64,000 nucleotides of DNA. Origin: Hemicordylus capensis (lineage: Eukaryota > Chordata > Lepidosauria > Squamata > Cordylidae). Made by a program: the position numbers and the translations under genes. The notes under the pieces were generated by a model. The model ran no database searches. It had not been told where the DNA came from and saw only the letters and a list, made by a program, of their open reading frames with translations. The stretch covers positions 334,193,250 through 334,257,249 of the forward strand of contig NC_069659.1 in the NCBI RefSeq assembly GCF_027244095.1, in the 5' to 3' direction. Positions 10,922 through 22,815 of the stretch are shown here, in pieces. Numbering within the stretch: the stretch's first letter is position 1; each line of letters starts with the position of its first letter.

Positions 10922-11131
10922 GCAGAGGGCTGTGGGCCACCTCCAGCCTCAAGGGCAGGGTGCCTCTGATTACCGGTTGCAGGGGAGTAATGGCAGGAGA
11001 GAGGGCACGCCCTCAACTCCTGTCTGTGGCTTCCAGTGGCATCTGGTGGGCCACTGTGTGAAACAGGATGCTGGACTAGATGGGCCGTGGGCCTGATCCA
11101 GCAGGGCTGTTCTTATGTTCTTATGTTCTTA

Positions 11132-11442
11132 AAAGCTTGGTGAATAAATGTGTCTTGACACATCAGGTGAAGAAGTATTTTTTTTCTCCTGCTGGTCTCG
11201 AACCTGCTGTCAGTCAATATCACTGGGTGACCCCAAGTTCTAGTGTTATAGGAGAGAGAGAGAGGAAAATACTCTATCCATTCTTTCCACAACTTTTTGC
11301 AACAATGAAACTGAGCAAATCATTTCAGCATAACATTGTAATGTGTGATTTGTGTAGTCAAAAAAGGTTCATTTTAAGAGGGGTCTTTTTTAGAGTTAGG
11401 CTGATATCCATTGAGCATCCTGTCTGGGAACGAAGAGGTTCA
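11132..11442. other. Short CR1 scrap and unassigned sequence
   Basis: Around 11222-11290 the text GGTGACCCCAAGTTCTAGTG followed by GAGAGAGAGAGGAAAATACT resembles an antisense CR1 3' region. The rest is unassigned. Confidence 0.4.
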
Positions 11443-11718
11443 CTAGGATCCAGATGATCCATTAGATTCCTTGCAGCCCTCTAATACTCTCTCTTCTGCT
11501 CTCAAGTGTGCATCATCCATCACTGTAATCAGTATGTTCAACAGCAGGTTGGCAAATACTATGTAGCCCACATTGATCACATAAATCACAGGTGGAGCAG
11601 GTGCGTCTTCAGGAGCAAGCAGATCAATCAAGCCCTCCATCAATTCCAGAGTTGTACACAGCGTCCTTGGATAGTCTTTAAAAGGCAAACAGTGCTTCAA
11701 GACCAAGATATAAAAATG
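11443..11718 (-). pseudogene. TRPV5/6-like pore and S6 exon, isolated, probably relic
   Basis: On the minus strand an exon-like frame opens after a good acceptor (TTTATTTCTAG at 11719-11730) and reads HFYILVLKHC, FKDYPRTLCTTLEL, GLIDLLAPED, then VIYVINVGYIVFANLLLNIL and ITVMDDAHLR. From memory of human TRPV6 this follows the pore helix (FYDYPMALFSTFEL), the selectivity segment (TIIDGP, whose Asp is kept), and S6 (LLMLNLLIAMMGDTHWR). The conserved Trp after GDTH is missing, the MMGD motif is VMDD, and the frame stops at 11443-11445 without a convincing donor. No neighbouring exons of such a channel were recognised. It could be a decayed duplicate or an exon of a divergent TRPV gene; I favour a relic. 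Confidence 0.55.
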
Positions 11719-11933
11719 CTAGAAATAAATAATTAAGAAAAAATAAATGCATCTAGGTACCAAACACCTGTTAGATTATGCAATACACAGACAAATGGAT
11801 GGAACAAGATCTGGGTTTTCCTGATAATGGGGAGAGCAATGCTGTTGGAAAAGCAGCTCAAAATGGTTCCAGCATTTGGAAGGCAACAGTCAGATGCTAT
11901 CAATTCTGAAAACACAGAATTGAACCTATAGGC

Positions 11934-11935
<2 letters not shown>

Positions 11936-11990
<55 letters not shown>
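11936..11990. repeat. (CTTT)n microsatellite
   Basis: About 13 perfect tetranucleotide units. Confidence 0.98.
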
Positions 11991-12362
11991 ACAAACATAG
12001 ACACACATAGACACATGTTGAAAATGGGACATTGTTCTTTTTAAAAACAGATATAATTAGGCAAGGAACAAGGAATTTACTAGCAGTCAGGGAGATTATC
12101 AGAAAGGTTCAGAGGGCACTCTGCAATATACATTATTCAAGATTAAACAGCAAAAAAGCAGCCTATTTTATGAGCATGTGTTGTGGTTATTTTGGGGGTA
12201 TAATGAGTTATACTTGCATGCTAAGAATTTCCTCTGTTGCTGCAAGGGGCAGGGGTGGGGGTCACACCTTCAGGGACAGATTTTATATAATGTCCGGGGG
12301 GGATGGGACGACTGCAGAGTAAAGGAGGGAGTGGCAAAAATCACCCCCTTAGTAAATGGAAT

Positions 12363-12905
12363 TAGGGATGTGCACAAAACAGATTTTGCATTTTGTTTCA
12401 AGATTGAAACAAAATGCAAACAGCTGAAACGCTTAATCAAAACAGTGTTTTGGCCATAGGGAACAAGGATCCTGTGGGGGTTTGGGGAAAAGGTTAAACA
12501 TTTGTTTACAATCACCCGCTTGTCCGTTTTTGGGGTGGGTGAGTGGGTTGGATGGTAGGTAGCACCCATTCATGCCCTACCACCCAACCCACTAGGGTAT
12601 TCCTAGGAGCCACCCATGGGGAACAAAGCGGTGTTTCAAGTTTCCCCATTGTTCCCTATGGCCGGAACAAGCTGCACTCACAGAGTGCACACACACGTTT
12701 CTGCGTTGCAATTTGCAATGCATTTTGCAACCCTGCCTTGAAAAACACTGCAGAAGCACACAGTAAAAGGAAAGCTGTCTCTCCCAACAGAGAACACACA
12801 TTTCAAACAGTCCAAAAATGGCCAAAATGAACCACCGACCCGGAATCCATTGCCATCCACAGTGCCTGCACTGCAGTAACGTCATTGGCACTCTTACACA
12901 CAATT
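12363..12905. mobile_element. Probable hAT-related MITE, one end clear
   Basis: Begins with TAGGGATGTGCA, the same 12-bp end as the element at 54599 and close to the one at 46812. Inner sequence has short dyads (GCATTTTGTTTC with GAAACAAAATGC at 12387-12419). I could not define the right end or a target duplication, so the extent is a guess. Confidence 0.45.
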
Positions 12906-13324
12906 ATGACTCCTTTCTTCCTAGTGTAACCCCCACCATTATTATCCATATAATCACAGGTGAGTGTTAGTATAAGAGGGCCAAGAGTTGGCAGTTAAAG
13001 GGTATACTGAAATTCCCTCACCTTGCCTTAGGACTGTGGGAGCATGCTCAGAAGCTCCAGAGAATCTTCTGGAACCTGTTGCAGCAAGAAGGAGGGTAAA
13101 CTGCCACTGACCTAAAGAATCAAGTGGGGACTTCCGCAGCTTTCTGCTTTATCCACTTGCTTATACCATTGCAGGTAAAAGAGAGGGGGTTTGCTTTTAC
13201 AAAGGAAAGAAACATTTAAAAGATGGGGAATTGTTTTATTGTGGGGTATGGGGGAGAAGGGGGAAAGACAGAGGTAAATGCTAATCTGAGTCTGGGAATA
13301 AGTAAGATTTGTTGTAAACAATTG
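12906..13324. other. Unassigned intergenic sequence
   Basis: No gene or repeat recognised. Confidence 0.45.
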
Positions 13325-13560
13325 TAAGTCTCAGTTGCAGCTGTTGTGCCATCAAGTCGGTGTCGACTCCTGGCGACCACAGAGCCCTGTGGTTTTCTTT
13401 GGTAGGATACAGGAGGGGTTTACCATTGCCATCTCCCGCGCAGTATGAGATGATGCCTTTCAGCATCTTCCTATATCGCTGCTGCCCGAGAGAGGTGGGA
13501 TTCGAACCAGCAACCTCTTCCTCCCTAGGCAAGTTACTTCCCCGCTGCGCCATTAGGTGC
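13325..13560 (-). mobile_element. tRNA-derived SINE with BovB-like end
   Basis: Read on the minus strand: tRNA-like head with the B-box-like GGTTCGAATCCC, body GAAGATGCTGAAAGGCATCA and GGTAAACCCCTCCTGTATCC, and end AGGAGTCGACACCGACTTGA. The last segment matches the 3' end of the BovB piece at 25895-25920. Confidence 0.8.
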
Positions 13561-14691
13561 AGTAATGTAATGTAAAGCCTCCCCTTGCACACTCTCCGCC
13601 AATGGCACACTTAGGCAATCTGGGCACCTGGACTACCCAGCCGTGAGGCCCCGACCACCACCGCAAGGGTTTGCGGTGGGCTTGCAACACTCTATTCTGG
13701 CTCAGAAGCCACTCCCACTCTGCCCGCCGCTAGCACCATGGGGAGGGGGAGGCCTGCTCACCTCACCCACCCACCCTGGCCGTTCACATGGCTAGAATAT
13801 CAGTGGTTTGGCCTCACGTCAGCAGTGGGAACAAGGGCTCACTGCAGTGATGGGAGGCTTGTGGCAGCAGCAGGAGCCCCTGGTCTTTGGAGGGCCACCC
13901 CAGGTCTTGGAGGTCACGGGCCAGGGCCCCATATCCGGGGGTAAGAGCACCTCTCCTCTGCACTGCAGAGCTCTGGAAGCATTCCGCATGACAGGCATGT
14001 CTCCCTGTGTCTGCCAGAACCTTAGTTAGGATGTCAGCCACTATACTGTATGACAGCAGAATGAAAAATATAGATATAGAAAATATACACAGTGATAAGA
14101 TAACAGCTAGTCAAATTGTATACAATAAACTCTAGACATTTTTAATGGTTGTCTACACCTTCTATGTAACTTTCAATCTTTCCGGTCTATGATAGCTTTA
14201 CAAATTTAGATCGCAGCCCGAAATATATTTACTAGAGAATAAGCCCTACAGAACACACAGAGAGGCTTATTACAAGTAAATATGCACAGGACTGCACTGT
14301 ACGTGATCCTGTTATCTGATCCTATTTAACCTATTGTCAGCTGTGTTTGTTTTATTACACTTTAATTATTTGGATTGCAATACAGTTTTAAAAATTCTGT
14401 ATGCCAACTCAAATATTGCAAGAAGATGTGTGGTTTGGGGCGGGGGGGCAGAGTCTATAAGCAAATAGAGCAGCTGGATCTTTTAAATTAAAGTTTGTAT
14501 TAAAACACCTCATGGTGTACAGTTGGCTAGCTCACTGACAAGATGTGCAGTTCTAATGTCATCTGAAGAACTTGCATTGCCATTAGAGCAGACCCAGAAG
14601 CAACAGCACCGTTGGAGAGTGTGGGCAGTGGCACTGCAGGCATTACTGTATTTATTTCCATTCTCAGCAATGGGGGGAAATGGAACAAAGA
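13561..14691. other. Unassigned, GC-rich then AT-rich
   Basis: 13600-14000 is GC-rich without recognisable coding structure. 14216-14298 resembles the short palindromic repeat better seen at 62495-62590. Otherwise unassigned. Confidence 0.4.
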
Positions 14692-14990
14692 ACATAGGAA
14701 GCTGCCATAAACTGAGTCAGACCATTGGTCCATCAAGCTCAGTATTGTCTACACAGACTGGCAGCAGCTTCTCCAAGGTTGCAGGCAGGGATCTCTCTCA
14801 GCCCTATATTGGAGATGCCAGGGAGGGAACTTGGAACCTTCTGCTCTTCCCAGAGCAGCTCCATCCCCTGAGGGGAATCTCTTCCGGTGCTCACACATCA
14901 AGTCTCCCATTCATATACAACCAGGGCAGACCCTGCTTAGCTAAGGGGACAAGTCATGCTTGCTACCGCAAGACCAGCTCTCCTCTCCTA
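14692..14990 (-). mobile_element. SINE with 5S-rRNA-like head, copy 2
   Basis: Same family as 4388-4700 in antisense. The 5S-like block is at about 14908-14955 (read here as CTTAGCTAAGGGGACAAG and CAGGGCAGACCCTG), and the CR1-like end is at 14692-14710. Confidence 0.7.
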
Positions 14991-15184
14991 AGTGCTGTGA
15001 TGCTGGAAGTGCTACAGGGGTGCCACCACTTCCGGTTCTGCCACAGCAGCAGCACAAGTTCTTCAGACAACCTTAGAACTGCGCATTGTGTCAGCCGCTG
15101 ACTTGACTTTGTATAAAGCAAATTGTCTTCACAACAGCAGGAATGAAATAAAGTCATGTGAAATAAGAGCCTCCCCATCTCTGA

Positions 15185-15440
15185 CAACTTTTTAAAAGTC
15201 TTTAAAGATGCATCTGTTCTCCCAGGCTTTAAACTGATATTGTTTTGATTGTTTTAATGTTGTTTTTAGAATATTGTTTTAAAATTTTAAATTGTGTTTT
15301 GAATTCCTTGCTTTTGCATTTTTGTTTTTGTTTTTAATTAATGTTTTACTTTTCAATCTTGTTGTAAACCACCCAGAGACGTAAGTTTGGGGCGGTATAA
15401 AAATATGTTGAATGAATGAATGAATGAATGAATAAATAAA
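15185..15440 (+). mobile_element. L2-like LINE 3' end with (GAAT)n
   Basis: T-rich 3' region with the tail block TGTAAACCACCCAGAGACGT and GGGGCGGTATAAAAATATG, ending in (GAAT)n at 15410-15440. This tail is typical of L2-group elements in lizards, by recollection. Confidence 0.6.
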
Positions 15441-17799
15441 TGTGCTCCAGTCCAGAAAACCATAAATGCTCAGAAGCACACACAGATATGAATGGATGTT
15501 TACACATTTACTGTATCCGATGAAATCAGCCAAGAAACCATTTCTGATGGGTAAGGCCGAGGTCTGTGCTAGAGCTGATGCATCTGGAATAAATCATTCT
15601 GGGTGACAGACTCTGATCTTCAACTATCTTTTCCTTGGTTGTGTCCAATTTCAGTGCAGTCTGGAGATGCCGTTGTCTCCAATTTCAGTGCCAGCCAATC
15701 TGAATAAGTATATACAGTACTGCAAATAAAATCTTAAGATTTGCACTCTCCAATTAGTACCAAAAGCCAGGATGAAGTTAATAAAGCAAGGGCCTTCAGG
15801 GTGGACAGAATCCAAAATTTTTAGCCTTACCCTCTGTATCATAATTGAGATCTGCCCCAGTATTTTACATTTTCTGACACAAAGGGACTGAATTGCACTA
15901 TCCAATAAATAGCAGCCGTAGAGAGAATAGCTCCCAAATCATGACCAATGGTCCACAGCATAACTGTCTGGAAAATTAAAGTGAACGAAATCATCCTCGG
16001 CAAAATAAATGTGTTATTTAGAGGCTCTCCCAGAGACTGTATAAGATGAATAAGCACTTCAGAGAGGGGGGAAATTAAATGAACAGACTGCCTTCAAACT
16101 AAATGCCAACTAAATGCCAAACTCTAATCTACAATTTCTTATTTGCTTTTTCAGTTCTTTCCTTGTTCATCTTGTGTTAGTTGCTGGAAAGTCTTCCCCT
16201 CTGATTGTTTGTATTTTAAACTTCAGAAGACAGATCTCCAGTTTTTATTACTTTCAAGAAGCTAATGCAGAATAAAAAGTTGTAATGATTTGTGGCGACT
16301 ACCCATTCAAATTTTAGGACTTAAAGGTTACCTAAGATAATATGCCTTGTTCTCAGCACACTGTAAAAATTGTATTAAGATGCAGAACAGATGTTACTTC
16401 ATTACTTTTCATGCCGAAATCCATCCTGATCCAGAAAAGGAGGTAACGGTGCAGAGCTGATGCATTACAAAGCTAATCTGGTCCATCGACCTTGATGGAT
16501 GGATTTGATATGGAAGTATTCCAATTGGCTCCTAGTTACATATACAAAAGTTAGTTGCAACTGACTTTTTCCATGACTAATATTGTTTCCATTTGTTTCC
16601 ATGACTAATACTGATGACTACCATTAGTAGATCAGTACCATCAGAATTACACAGAAAAACTAGTTGCAGAGAATGGCTAATATACAGACTAGCATTGCAA
16701 TGGGCACCCACAATGCAAGAAAGCTGCATAGCTGAATGGATGCTTGAAGTGTTCAATCTCTTGGGCTATTGGGCTGCTTCCTCAAGCATTTGCACATGTG
16801 CAACAAGGATAGTGCATAGCTTTGCATGCATGGATTGAGAAGGAAGTTTCGCCGCAAGAGGCTGTGCATGCACACCCTGTTGCAACACTAGTTTGGAATG
16901 CAAGCGCTCGACTTAGCTGAACTGGTTAGTGCAACATTCTCGCACTAATGCAACATGTTTGCACGATTGCAGTGTTAGTCTGTTGGTCAACCAATCTGAA
17001 AAGGTACACCTCTTTTCTAATATCTAGCCCTTCCAATAATTCAGAATAATATCTTTGTGTGTGCGTTTATTATAGTTGTTATTTGCCATTTCCATCGCCC
17101 ATTCAAAGGTATAAATTGCATGGCAAAGCTAAGTACGCTTATCCTAACAAATCATGAAGACAGTTTAGCCTAAGAGATAGCTGTCCTCCTGCCTGGGCAG
17201 TGACTGGATTCTCCATAGACAATGGAATATAAACTTTTCAGGCCCATTTCACAGCAGCAAGTCCAAGTGTGCAAGTGAGTGTACAGATGATGGAGAGCTG
17301 TACCCAGTCCAGCACCCTACCAATTGTATCGGAGGATGATAAAGAATTCAGAATTACATTTCTCTCTGCGTTAGATACTATAATTTTACAGTATGTCTAC
17401 AAATAGCAGCTTCCCACTCAGGGCAAAGAACAGGTTGTGTTGTGTGTGTTTTTTTAATCAGGACTGTAGCACAGGGATAGAGAAGTAAGACTCATTGCCA
17501 CTCATTGATCTGAATTAGGTGCCCCACACTTGTCTTTTTTTTTTTTTTTTAAAGGAAGGAAGATAGAAGCAAAACAACACATTCAGCACTGCATGTAGTC
17601 TGACCCAAAGATGAGAAGTTGGCAAAACCTTTGCAGCCTAACAGGGCTGAAAATCCACATGCTCAGTCAAAGAGAATGAAATGAAATTGATTGTTTTCAA
17701 ATACTGCTTGGATATAATTGTATTAATCGTTTCTTCCGGTATTTGGGCTTTTTTCAGGAAGGAAAAGCAGATTGCAAATTTTAAAATGAGCCTCAGTTC
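15441..17799. other. Unassigned AT-rich intergenic sequence
   Basis: About 2.3 kb without a recognised gene. A minus-strand frame near 15780-15900 (VRLKILDSVHPEG) is weakly reminiscent of a LINE reverse-transcriptase tail, too short to assign. A T run lies at 17537-17550. Confidence 0.4.
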
Positions 17800-18960
17800 A
17801 TTCTCACTCATCCAGCTTCAGGCAGGCATTTAGGGAAATTAGGCCATTCCCTGATGAAGCTGACATGGAGAAATAGATTTGGGTGTCATCCGCATATTGA
17901 TAACATCCTGCACCCAATCTCCTGATGATCCCTCCCAGTGGGTTCATGTAGGTGTTAAAATGCATTAGAGATAGAATGGAGCCCTGTGGGATCCCATACA
18001 AGAGCTCTCGTTTTGAAGAGCAACCATCTCCATCAACACCATCTGGAACCTACTCAAGAGGTAGGAGAAGAACCACAGCAAAGCCATGCCTCCCACTCCC
18101 AACCCCTTCAGGGATTCCAGGAGGATACCATGGTTGATGGTATCGGAAGCCACTGAGAGATCCAAAAGGATCAACAGAGTCACACTCCCCCTGTCAATTC
18201 CTAATTGGAGATCATCCAACAGGCCGACCAAGGCTGTCTCAACCCCATAGCCCACCCAAAAGCCAGTCTGAAATGGATCCATGTAATCTGCTTCTTCCAA
18301 GACTCCTGGAGATGAGACGCCACCATGCCTTCAATCACATTGCCCAATCATGGGAGGTTGGAGACAGGCCTATAATTGCCTAATTCCAAGGGATCCAATT
18401 CAGGTTTCTTCAACAGTGATCTAATGATTGCCTCTTTGAGACAAGGAGGCATCCTTCTCTCCCTCAGAGAAGCATTAATTATCTTAACAAGAACCTCTCC
18501 AATAATATCGCTGCTAGATCGTATAAGCCATGTTGGGCAAGGAACAGAACAGATAGTAAGGTGAAGCATCCCTAGCAGCTTGTCCAGATCCTCAGAAGTC
18601 ACAAACTGAAATGGATTCAATTCAGCCATACAAGAGGAGTTGCTGGACAGCTCCACGGTAGGCTCTGTAGTAACTGTAGAATCTAGTTCAGTTCGAATAC
18701 GAGATATTGTATCCGCAAAAACGTCACAATGAGTAACTGATGGATCCAAATCCTCATTCAAGGGAGGAGGGGCGTGTACTAGTCTTCTTGCAGCCCTAGA
18801 TAACTCCACTAGTTGTCTATCACAAGTCTCTGATACCATCCGCCATCTTGTAGCTAACACACTAACTAGTTCATGAAGGTTCTTCTTCTCATACACCTCT
18901 GATGGTTAGAAGCCCCTTCTAAAAGTATTAATCTGTTCAGTTCCCACAGTTCGGTTAAAT
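17800..18960 (-). mobile_element. L2-like LINE reverse transcriptase fragment
   Basis: The minus strand encodes an L2-type reverse transcriptase in several frames: SSDIIGEVLVKIINASLRER, LLKKPELDPLELGNYRPVSN, DTINHGILLESLKGLGVGG (catalytic Asp region), PQGSILSLMHFNTYMNPLG, and YQYADDTQIYFS with the YADD catalytic motif. There are at least two frame breaks and neither ORF end is present, so it is dead and older than the CR1 at 7602. It belongs to the same broad group as 470-1095. Confidence 0.75.
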
Positions 18961-19151
18961 ACACTACTACAGTCTCAAGAGGAAAATGCTGTAAGCATGA
19001 GGGTGGGCATTTCTGCGACGGTGAGCTTTTCTGTGGGACACCCCAGGCTGCTGATCATGAAAACTCCCTCTTTCACACTTATGGCATTTGCCTCTTCCAG
19101 TGAACGCCATATGAATGCCATAACTTTGAAGAGTGTGGGGTGGGTGAGGTA

Positions 19152-19931
19152 CAGGTGAAACTCGGAAAATTAGAATATCGTGCAAAAGTCCATTAATTTC
19201 AGTAATGCAAATTAAAAGGTGAAACTGATATATGAGACAGACGCATTACATGCAAAGCGAGATAAGTCAAGCCTCAATTTGTTATAATTGTGATGATCAT
19301 GGCGTACAGCTCATGAAAACCCCAAATCCACAATCTCAGAAAATTAGAATATTACATGGAACCAAGAAGACAAGGATTGAAGAAAAGAACAATATCGGAC
19401 CTCTGAAAAGTATACAGTGTACTGTGCTTGATTGGCCAGCAAACTCACCTGACCTGACCCCATAGAGAATCTATGGGGCATTGCCAAGAGAAGGATGAGA
19501 GACATGAGACCAAACAATGCAGAATTGCTGAAGGCCGCTAATGAAGCATCCTGGTCTTCCATAACACCTCATCAGTGCCACAGGCTGATAGCATCCATGC
19601 CACGCCGCATTGAGGCAGTAATTGCTGCAAAAGGGGCCCAAACCAAGTACTGAATACATATGCATGCTTATACTTTTCAGAGGTCCGATATTGTTCTATT
19701 CTTCAATCCTTGTCTTCTTGGTTCCATGTAATATTCTAATTTTCTGAGATTGTGGATTTGGGGTTTTCATGAGCTGTATGCCATGATCATCACAATTATA
19801 ACAAATTAAGGCTTGACTTATCTCGCTTTGCATGTAATGCGTTTGTCTCATATATCAGTTTCACCTTTTAATTTGCATTACTGAAATTAATGGACTTTTG
19901 CACGATATTCTAATTTTCCGAGTTTCACCTG
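19152..19931. mobile_element. Tc1/mariner element with 263-bp terminal inverted repeats
   Basis: Inverted repeats at 19152-19414 and 19669-19931 (263 bp each, nearly identical) begin CAGGTGAAACTCGGAAAATT and are flanked by TA on both sides (19150-19151, 19932-19933), the Tc1/mariner target. The 254-bp centre carries the C-terminal end of a transposase. It looks like an internally deleted, non-autonomous derivative. Confidence 0.92.
19430..19653 (+). pseudogene. Tc1/mariner transposase C-terminal remnant
   Basis: Reads DWPANSPDLTP, shifts frame by a small deletion, then ENLWGIAKRRMRDMRPNN, ASWSSITPHQCHRLIASMPR and RIEAVIAAKGAQTKY before a stop. The DWPANSPDLTP.ENLWG block is the hallmark around the last catalytic Glu of DD34E transposases. 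The DNA-binding domain and first two Asp residues are absent, so no activity is possible. Confidence 0.9.
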
Positions 19932-20104
19932 TACATCAGCACTGGGGGCAGGACCTCCAGGCATGCTCTGGGATGCTGTATTTGCATGTATTTCTATTTA
20001 AAGACAATGTATTGTACTGTATTGGCTCTGTATATTTAAATACTGTATTGTATTTAAAGACAATGAGTGAAAATCACTTCAATCCTTCTCCTATAGCTTC
20101 CTGG

Positions 20105-20335
20105 ACCTAGTCTCTATATTTCTCATATCTTCAAGCCTTTCTCTTATTTGCCCATGGACTGTCCATGTTCTGAAGTCAACTAGTTTTAAAGCTTCAGTTT
20201 TATAGTTTTTATTGTATTTTAAGTTGTTTTAATTACGTCCATGTTTTAATGGCTTTATATTGTGAACCGCCCAGGGACCTTTTTGTATGGGGCATTATAT
20301 AAATGTACTAATAAAATAAATAAAACTTTAAAAAG
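20105..20335 (+). mobile_element. LINE 3' end (L2-like tail)
   Basis: Ends with TTTATATTGTGAACCGCCCA, GGGGCATTATATAAATGTAC and an ATAAAATAAATAAA run. Only the non-coding tail is present. Confidence 0.55.
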
Positions 20336-20602
20336 ACACAAAGCAAACAAAACCAGGTTATTTCCCTAGCTCAGAGGTTTCCAACAGGGACTCCCTTTGG
20401 CTTCCTCACTCTGCTCCCCATCTGAGGATTGCCAACTTGAAGCTGACACGTCCTCAGCGATGCGTCTAGTGCAGACAGTGAGGAAGGAGAGTGAAGACCC
20501 TCCTTCTCTGCTCCTGAGTGGCTGGCTACATGCTGAAGTTCAATGTGCCCCTCCCTCAGCCTAACTGACAGGCTTTGGAAAATTAGCACTCAGTACTCCC
20601 AT

Positions 20603-20845
20603 TGAAGCCACCTACTGGCGCAGCAGGGAAATGCTTGACTAACAAGCAGAAGGTTGCCAGTTCAAATCCCCTCTGGTACTATATTGGGCAGCAGTGATAA
20701 AAGAAGATCCTGAAAGGCATCCTCTCATACTGCGTGGGAGGAGGCAATGGTAAACCCCTTCTGTATTCTACCAAAGGAAAACCACAGGGCTCTGTGGGCG
20801 CCAGGAGTCGAAATTGACTTGAAAGCACACTTTATCCTTACTCCC
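20603..20845 (+). mobile_element. tRNA-derived SINE with BovB-like end
   Basis: Head CTACTGGCGCAGCAGGGAAA with AGGTTGCCAGTTCAAATCCC, body GATCCTGAAAGGCATCCTCT, end GGAGTCGAAATTGACTTGAA. Same family as 13325, 31519, 46130, 56525 and 57100. Confidence 0.8.
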
Positions 20846-21125
20846 ACTGAAATTAATAGGAAACGTCTGTCCCATTAGTTACAGAAAGACTGCTTATGAG
20901 TAACTTAGTGTGGATGTGAGCCACTGACTACCCTGTCTCCCTAACTGTAACACTTAAACTTGTGTTTTTATGTATATATTATCATATGCATACACACAAA
21001 TTTAAATGTTACACTTCTGAAACAGGCTACTCCAGACATTGGTTTACCTCTAGATTAAGTTACTCATGAGCAATCATTGAAATTAATGGGACAAGTTTTA
21101 GTCTGGATGTAAGCCAGTGACTTAG

Positions 21126-21412
21126 TAGATAGATTCTCTCCAGGATGATCTGTCTTCAACTTGGCCTTTAAGGTCCTTCAGTAGTGCCTTCATTGCCTTC
21201 ATTCATAATCGAGTCCATCTACTTTGCTGCTGGTTGTTCTCTTCTTCTGTTTCCTTCAACTTTCCCCAGCATTATGGACTTCTCAAGGGAGCCGGGTTTT
21301 GCGTAATGTGTCCGAAGTATGCTAGTTTGAGCCTGGTCATTTGTGCCTCATGTGAAGATTCTGGATTGATTTGTTCTATGATCCATTGGTTTATTTTCCT
21401 GGCTGTCCAGGA
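21126..21412 (-). mobile_element. RTE/BovB LINE 3' fragment
   Basis: The reverse complement is closely related to the plus-strand BovB segment at 25620-25890, sharing the coding blocks around GHIMQRP and the 3' end of the ORF. Frame is degraded. It abuts the (AATG)n repeat at 21411. Confidence 0.75.
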
Positions 21413-21479
21413 ATGAATGAATGAATGAATGAATGAATGAATGAATGAATAAATAAATAAATAAATAAATAAATAAATA
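21411..21479. repeat. (AATG)n(AAAT)n microsatellite
   Basis: Compound tetranucleotide repeat next to the BovB fragment. Confidence 0.97.
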
Positions 21480-21572
21480 TTAATAACTATGATGTGATTA
21501 TTATATGATTATATTATTATTAATATATTATTGGTGATCATATTAGTATATGACAATAACCCTTTGGGATCA

Positions 21573-21757
21573 GTGTTCCCTCTAAGGCATGTGCGCACAC
21601 TCACACATTTCTTGATATCGCTCAGTTAATGTTAGATCCCACTCAGGTTTAATAAAGGAGGTCCCACTCTGAATGCATGTGTGCACACACTGCCTTGACA
21701 CTGCTGCCCAGAACAAAACTCATTCTGCACACAGACGGAAAAAAGTAGAGAGAACAC
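21573..21757. mobile_element. hAT-type MITE with 8-bp TSD
   Basis: A 185-bp element with ends GTGTTCCCTCTA and, inward from the right, GTGTTCTCTCTA, flanked by TGGGATCA at 21565-21572 and 21758-21765. No coding capacity. Confidence 0.85.
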
Positions 21758-21765
21758 TGGGATCA

Positions 21766-22559
21766 CAAAAACAATTTAACAGCTTCTATCAAATGTCACT
21801 AGGATTCCTTTACCTCCCTGGCTATAGTATCTTGAGAAGCAGTTAGAACAGTCTAATACAATATTAAAATCCTGTCACAGAAGCCGTTTCCTTCTTAAGC
21901 CTATCCTTAGTTCCGAGTTCTACTTTTGAAATGAATTTGTCTGCTCACATGTTCCTAATAACTATAAAAGATGGAACTGAGTGGATTCAAGGGATGTTCA
22001 GTCAAGGATTATGCTGGGCAACACTGGGAAAATAAATCCCATTATTTCAATAGGACAAGCTTGTAAGATGTTCTTTGGTTACTTCCCATCACAAACATTA
22101 ATTAACTCTATGACAGCTTTAAAAATGGATTCCCCTCCCCTCTTTTTTTCAGCCTGTTGATGTGCTGCAAATACATTTCATTTCAAAATATTTATATGCC
22201 ACCTTACTGCTTAACCACAAGCCTCAGAGGTACTTAACAAAAAGATAAAATGAAAATGGAATAAACAACAGAACACAGTATAATCACAGTAAAAAACAGT
22301 AATTTTTTAAAAAGTGGTGCACTCATTTCAACTCTGAAGTGATGACTTACTCCTTTGGTATATTCCCTTTGGGGATGACCAGCCACCTGCAGTGGCCATG
22401 GCAGAAATCGTTCTCCTTAAAGTATGGTTTCTAGGAACCAGGGCTTGGCGATTCTGTTGCTAGGAAGCAGGGCTTCTCACCTGGTCAGCTGGATAGTTTG
22501 CAGACACCTGGCTCTTCTTGGCAGCAGTGGTGGCTCATCAAGGCACTGGGGGGACAATT
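21766..22559. other. Unassigned, with a LINE-tail scrap
   Basis: 22170-22280 resembles an antisense L2-like tail (AAATATTTATATGCCACCTT). Otherwise nothing recognised. Confidence 0.4.
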
Positions 22560-22815
22560 ATATTTGCTATTGTTTATCATTACTATTATTTATATACGAG
22601 GTACTACTTTTCAACAACAAAAAGTTCTTAAAGCGGGAGGAGGAGGTTCCCTGACCCCAAAGGGCTCACAACCTAAAAGGAAATATAAGGTAGACAGCAG
22701 TAACAGCCACCGGAGGAATGCTGTGCTGGCGCTGAATAGGCCCAGTTCCTCTCCCTCTGCTTTATATAAAGAGAATCACCACTTTGAAAGGTGCTGCTTT
22801 GCCAGTCCTGTTAGC
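22560..22815 (-). repeat. Interspersed repeat family R
   Basis: Antisense copy: CCCCAAAGGGCTCACAACCT, ACAGCAGTAACAGCCACCGG, and GAGAATCACCACTTTGAAAG match the family blocks. Confidence 0.65.

Larger units (their letters stand above)
7602..11131 (+). mobile_element. CR1 LINE, near full length but 5'-truncated
   Basis: Two ORFs in canonical order and a 3' end made of GTTCTTATGTTC-type direct repeats, the terminal signature of CR1 (chicken CR1 ends in an 8-bp repeat of similar type). ORF1 is an SGNH-esterase-like protein; ORF2 is endonuclease plus reverse transcriptase. The copy lacks the normal ORF1 N-terminus and part of the endonuclease, and ORF2 has one in-frame stop and one frameshift. Long open stretches suggest a fairly young insertion. 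No clean target duplication seen. Confidence 0.9.

Noticed and set aside
14523-15101. A 192-residue plus-strand frame
   Set aside because: It is the antisense of the 5S-headed SINE; the similar frame at 62827-63372 is the same repeat.
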